A DNA stretch of 64,000 bases from Darksidea phi (taxonomy: Eukaryota > Ascomycota > Dothideomycetes > Pleosporales > Lentitheciaceae), in contig JASJFT010000160.1 of the NCBI GenBank assembly GCA_030770425.1, positions 1-64,000 on the forward strand, in the 5' to 3' direction. Of this stretch, positions 59,804-64,000 are shown one piece after another (positions within the stretch are counted from its first letter, which is position 1; each line of letters opens with the position of its first letter). The position numbers and the translations under genes were made by a program. Under the pieces are notes generated by a model. That model saw nothing but the letters and a program-made list of their open reading frames with translations, made no database searches and was not told the origin of the DNA.

Positions 59804-61640
59804 GTTGCGAAGCGTTGAGGCTGACAGCTGATTCCGCGTTGAGGAATCCCGCTATCACGTGCGTCAATGCAGGGACCTGTCGGTCATGCACATACATGCG
59901 CCGATGTAGACGATAACGAGACTAGATGGCTTCAAACGGCGGTGTTGAACATGGAGCGCTGTCGGAGGGCTCTGAGCCGGCACCGGACGTTGGGGTGATC
60001 GTATTCGGCTACGGCTGCGACAAGGGATCTACGCAGCAGGGATGCACGCGCTCGCTTCGGGTGCAAGGCTGTCGGTTCGCAAGCCGGGCGTCCTGCGTGC
60101 GTGAACGCCGCGGGTGGACGTGCAAGGCCCGTCTGGCGGTGAGACCCTCTGCTAAGCCGAAGCGACCCTCGCTGGACGCAACACCAAGTTTCTGAAGAGC
60201 GCAGTGACAGCTGATGGCTGCAGCGGGGTGACGGCTGGGCATGGGCCTACGGGCGCGGATAGGTGGTGAAGCGTCGAGGCTAATCACGGGCGCAGGGCCG
60301 ACGGGGGCGCCACAATCGAGAAATGCTGTGCGATCTGCCTCTGCTCACCACCGGATGGAAGCGTGAGGATGTGCCAAGCGACGCTGCACGATGCATCGAC
60401 GGTCGTGGTCGCTCTAGCGTTGGTGTTGAGGGGCATGGCAGGCAGAGGCTCGGCAATCGGCCAACCAGCGCGCAGAGCGGCCCCACGGACCACCTTGGGC
60501 GAAAGAGGAAAGTGGGGGAGGGGGGTTGAGGCTGCCATAATTACACAGCAAGCACGACCAAAATGGGACTGTCGACGTCGGGTGTGCGCACGCCTGGCGG
60601 TCCCCACGCTGGTGCGAGGCCGTCCAGGCACCGCGATTCCCCCCGTGGCGCCGGCGACAGCTGCGGCCGTGCGGGGGGCATCGGGCTCCCCAGCGGGCTG
60701 CTGCTCGCAACATGTTGGGAATGCCGCCTGGCACCGGTATACGGTATGCTGTCCCATCGCGCGGGGGACCCTGGCCAGAGCAGTCGGCCCGTGCGGCGAC
60801 GGAGGAAGGGTCCAGCGCAGGCGAGCCCGCGGCAGCCGCACGCTCTGCCTCGGCCGCCGTCTGGCGCGAGGTCAGATGAGCACTGCGCGCCCTTCGTGCA
60901 CTTCCTATCTGGGATGTTCTGGGGCGGTGGGCGACCAAGGCGACAGCGAGGGCAGGAACGTCGCAGTGTGAGGCGCGGTGTTGGGAAGGGCCAGGCCAGC
61001 AGCCAGCAAGCGCGGCCTAGCGGCTGCCGGGCGTCGAGGCTCATGTGATCATGTGACGGCCGCTGGTGGTGAGACGTGAGGCTCCAACGGCGACGCATGG
61101 CGGTGCCCTTCTCTTTGTCTGCGCTGCCGTCGCGACGCCGTGCGGGCTGGTGTCTGCTTTGCACCGATGCGGCGTCGTCGCAGCAGCATTGCGTCACCGT
61201 GGTGAGTGCTGAGCGTCCCTCGAGCCTGCCGCCGTCCCGCATTGGCCCGAGACGGGCCTCAATGTTGATACTGGCTAGCGTGCGCTGCCAAGCGGATGCA
61301 GGCGACCACGGCCGACCCGCGAGGCCTGGCGCAGCCCTCCCGGCCGGCTGGGTCATGCATTCATTCATTCATTCATCATTCATTCATTCATCCGTTCATT
61401 CGTTCAACATGCATCGCTGCACCGCCCGCCGCCTGACACAGCGAAGAAACAGCCTGTATGCAGGACTCGGGAGCGGCAACCAAGGCACGGCAAGCCAAGG
61501 CAGAAGAGGCCGTGGTCGCGCACCGGCAGGGCGGCCATTTCTCGAGCAGTTGTCTATATCGCGTCGCGGTGTGGTCAGATTCGCGTGCAGGGATGCCTGA
61601 AGCTTAGCGCCTGGCCGGGATGGCCCTGCGTGCCTGAGGC
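59804..61640. other. GC-rich region without a convincing gene
   Basis: Many long frames are open on both strands at once, as expected from high GC. Their translations are low-complexity (Arg, Ala, Pro, Gly) and mutually overlapping. No domain is seen, so none is called. The only structured feature is the tetranucleotide repeat at 61358-61406. Confidence 0.45.
61358..61406. repeat. ATTC microsatellite
   Basis: About twelve CATT/CGTT units, with one 3-bp slip (CAT CATT) and two C-to-G variants near the right end. Confidence 0.9.
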
Positions 61641-62583
61641 AGCGTGATTGGTGCAGCTGACGGCAGCCCATCGGCCCTTGTCTCAGCGAAGCCCTCCATT
61701 GCCCTCTTTCTCTCCCCCCCAGGGCATCGCGCAATCTGCAATCTCTCCCACCGCCGTCTCTCCTTTCTCTCCTTTCTCTCCTTTGCCGGAGAGCACGCTT
61801 GCGGGGGACGCCAGCAGACGGCAGAGCGAGCGCTTCACCTTCCGCATCGCTGCTCCGAGTACCGCGGCTGCTACACGGAAGAGGCTCCTAATTTCTCGAG
61901 ATACGACCGCTCCCCGCCCGCGAGTCGAATTTTCGGTGTTGTTGTTGGCCTGCACCTCCGCCAACGTAATCTCCCATTCTGCTCGCTACAGGTCGTCAGC
62001 GGGCGCCGCGAGCGTGTTCCTGTCCCCTGCCTGCAGCATCTGGGCGCTGCCATCGCATATCAGCGCCCTGCACCTCTCTTTGGCCCGCCTGCGAGCACGT
62101 CGCTTGGCCCGCTGCACGCACTCTGCCGCGAGTGGGCGTCCTTCCTGCCCGCTGTGCCTAATATTCGGCCCATCCGCCTTCTGCTGCCCGTCACCTAGGT
62201 CCTTCACCTGGGGCAACAGAGGGACCTTCACGGTACGTACAGGTGACTCCCTCAGGCTCTCGTGAAGAATGTCCCCTGCCATACCGCCTGCAATGCCTAC
62301 ACCGAGCAGCACAACAACCGCAGCAACAACACTCTCCTACCAGCAACAAGCCCTTTCCGTGAGAAACACCGCATACTGATTCTCCAAGTCCCAGGTGGCT
62401 GCGGATACGGCGAAGGCTCTGTTGAGGAACAACAACCCCAACACGCCCCCCCTCCGCAACTCACCCCGGTGGTTGCCGCCCTCCTTTCCATCGCAGCCAA
62501 ACGTGGCCATACTGCGACCCCGACCCCGACCGCACAAACACACCGGCGCTCTACATGCAGTTCACATCTGCCAGCATCAAGCC
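61641..62583 (+). promoter_or_regulatory. Upstream region and probable leader of the LRR gene
   Basis: Pyrimidine-rich tracts, including three 9-bp units TCTCTCCTT at 61757-61783, then a CAACAA-rich stretch (about 62305-62350). Such tracts are common in fungal promoters and long 5' leaders. Open frames here overlap and lack domains. The exact transcription start cannot be read. Confidence 0.4.
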
Positions 62584-64000
62584 ATGGACACAGAGGATGG
62601 CCAGGTTTTCATAAAGGTGCGGCATTCAGACGCTGCGCGGGCCATGGCACACGCGGGCACTCCCGCGTGGGCGCCGTGACCGTGTACCCAGCGACCGCTC
62701 GAGTGGAAGTGCTGACATTTTCTCTAGAACCTCGCGTACTTTGTACGCACCCACGAAAGAGCACTCGCCAATGCGCTCCAGCTCCAGCGTCAGGCTCCGA
62801 AGCATGGCCAGTCCACGGCATCCCCCTCGCCCGCGGGCACCACGAACCCTCCCTCCTCCACGTCGAGCGTCTGGGCCGCCGCCCTGTCCCTCCCCTCCCT
62901 CACATTTACCTCGCAGTCGGTCAAGCCGGCAAAGCTGACGCTGACCCCGCACCACCTGTTCTACTTGCTGTCCCGCTTCGAGGATCTGGGCATAGCCGTG
63001 GGGCCGATGAATGTGCGTCTTGAGAACATACATACCGACGCCTCGCCGACCAACTATGTGTCGTTCCTCAGCAATGCCCAGCGGAACAAGACGCGGTCTT
63101 CCGACCGTGACTCCGTCCACTCCGTCTCCAGCATTCGCAGCGTGATGTCGGGCATGTCCTCGCTCTGGTCCTCCCTGCGTCTTTCGTCCAACAGTGCTGC
63201 CAAGGCAGAGCGACAAAAGGCCCAGCTCGAGGAGGACTTGAAGTACCTGTACTCTGCCTTCACCAAGATCCCGTGCCTGAGACTCGCTCCTGACCACCAA
63301 GCCCGGCTCATCGCTGGATACGAAGAGTTCCCCTTTGACACTGCTGTGCCTCTGTATGCCTTCAAGAACGTAACCGCCCTGGAGATCTACGACGTAGACT
63401 TCCGCCAGTTCTATGGCTGGGACCGCCTGGCAGAGAACCTGCGCAGCCTGACGGTGAAGCGGGCGGGCGTCGATGACCCCGCCGACCTCCTCATCAACAT
63501 CGTGTTGGATGACATAGACAAGCGACGCCGACGCTCGGCCAAAGTGCCCCCCTCGCCTCCGACCCCGTGGCCTGCTGCAAGCCCAGCCGTCAGGCATGCG
63601 CAGCTTGCAGGATCAAACTCCCCCCCACCCTCACCCACGGTAGGGAGCAAGCAGAGTTATAGCCCAAGAAATTCACTTCTCACGCGAGAAGGGTCCAGGT
63701 CCTCCACTCGGCGCCCACGCAGCGTGTCGCCCTCTCGACCCACCAGCTCTCGGCACAGTTCCACGCAGGTCTACGGAAAGAGCAACGCGCCCAACTTCCG
63801 GCGTTCATCGGGCAGTTCCGGGTCGAGCGTCCGGTCGACTACACCCCGGGGCAGCTCCTCGAATCTATTGTCTTCCGGCTGGTTTCCTTCGACCAAGTGG
63901 CGTTTCTTGAGACATTTGAGCTTGGCGGACAATGCTCTCACCAACATCCCAGCCAGCAGCCTCGTTCCTCTGGCCAACACCTTGCAGTCGCTCGACTTGT
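62584..64000 (+). CDS. Leucine-rich-repeat protein, 3' end beyond window
   Basis: Exon 1 (62584-62616) encodes MDTEDGQVFIK. A 111-nt intron (donor GTGCGG, branch-like CTGAC, acceptor CTCTAG) follows. Exon 2 starts at 62728 with NLAYFVRTHERALANAL and stays open to the window end, about 435 residues in all. The start and its helical first exon match a conserved fungal protein family that carries leucine-rich repeats further on. Visible parts: an N-terminal helix, a Ser/Pro-rich linker, a conserved region from about residue 85, an LRR-like unit (TALEIYDVDFRQFYGWDRL) near 245, a long Ser/Arg/Pro-rich disordered insert (about 290-390), and a clear LRR (LRHLSLADNALTNIP) near 408-422. It is probably a scaffold or regulatory protein. 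Function is not inferred further. Confidence 0.8.
62617..62727 (+). other. Intron of the LRR gene
   Basis: 111 nt with GTGCGG donor, GCTGAC branch-like sequence 18-13 nt before the acceptor and CTCTAG acceptor, phase 0. Without splicing the first exon would stop after 31 codons. Confidence 0.8.

Noticed and set aside
59804..62300. Many long overlapping open frames on both strands (up to 275 codons).
   Set aside because: They coexist in several frames at once, are low-complexity (Arg/Ala/Pro/Gly) and show no domain, as expected from high GC content.
62626..63597. A 323-codon minus-strand frame across the LRR gene.
   Set aside because: It is the antisense shadow of exon 2 of the LRR protein, whose frame has recognisable conserved segments and good splice sites.

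Overview
The window is from a filamentous ascomycete (Pezizomycotina, probably Dothideomycetes or a relative). The genes have short spliceosomal introns (51, 72, 111 and 160 nt). The protein families are typical of such fungi: an N-terminal 'Fungal_N'-type domain fused to ankyrin repeats, a fungal HNH_2-type nuclease and a fungal leucine-rich-repeat protein. The centre carries the footprint of repeat-induced point mutation (RIP). Species assignment is an inference.

Layout. (1) 1-7.9 kb, GC-balanced: a protein-kinase gene cut by the left edge (minus strand), about 2.2 kb of repeat-derived non-coding DNA with a small TIR element and a 12-bp minisatellite, a broken kinase-like fragment, then a membrane-anchored alpha/beta hydrolase (plus) facing a 735-aa ankyrin protein (minus). 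(2) 7.9-55.0 kb: a 47-kb A+T-rich block in which CpA and TpG are almost absent. It therefore has essentially no ATG and no living gene. It can still be resolved, base by base at several joints, into nested LTR retrotransposons. (3) 55.0-64 kb, GC-balanced to GC-rich: a small ORF cut off at the transposon edge, a predicted membrane protein, an HNH nuclease gene lying between two copies of an array-plus-hairpin repeat, about 4 kb with no convincing gene, and the start of a leucine-rich-repeat protein gene that runs off the right edge.

The nested block. An old LTR element H (16561-20238, continuing at 53888-54985) was entered by Ty3/gypsy element D (20239-53887). D was then entered four times: by Copia element B inside its own left LTR (20251-30688, TSD CCTTA), by E, a second copy of D's family (32387-40170, TSD ATTCT), by a 579-bp solo LTR G (42280-42858, TSD AACTT) and by a second gypsy family, F (44351-51399, TSD GACTT). 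B was in turn entered by Copia element C (25696-30188, TSD TTAAA). With the insertions removed, D is about 7.78 kb, matching the 7784 bp of E, and this confirms the parse. To the left lies A, a third copy of the D/E family (8684-16560), carrying a solo LTR of the B family (14575-14735, TSD CTTTA) and losing its right end at 16560. LTR lengths match within families (268, 256, 161 and 467 bp). All terminal TG/CA dinucleotides now read TA, as RIP predicts.

How it works together. The flanking genes are unrelated single genes and no operon-like pathway is visible. The most unusual non-retroelement item is the HNH gene between two direct copies of a 54-bp array plus hairpin. The copies differ from each other partly by CA-to-TA changes, so the repeat itself was recognised by RIP. 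A 20-bp core of this repeat recurs at the start of the kinase-like fragment 50 kb away.
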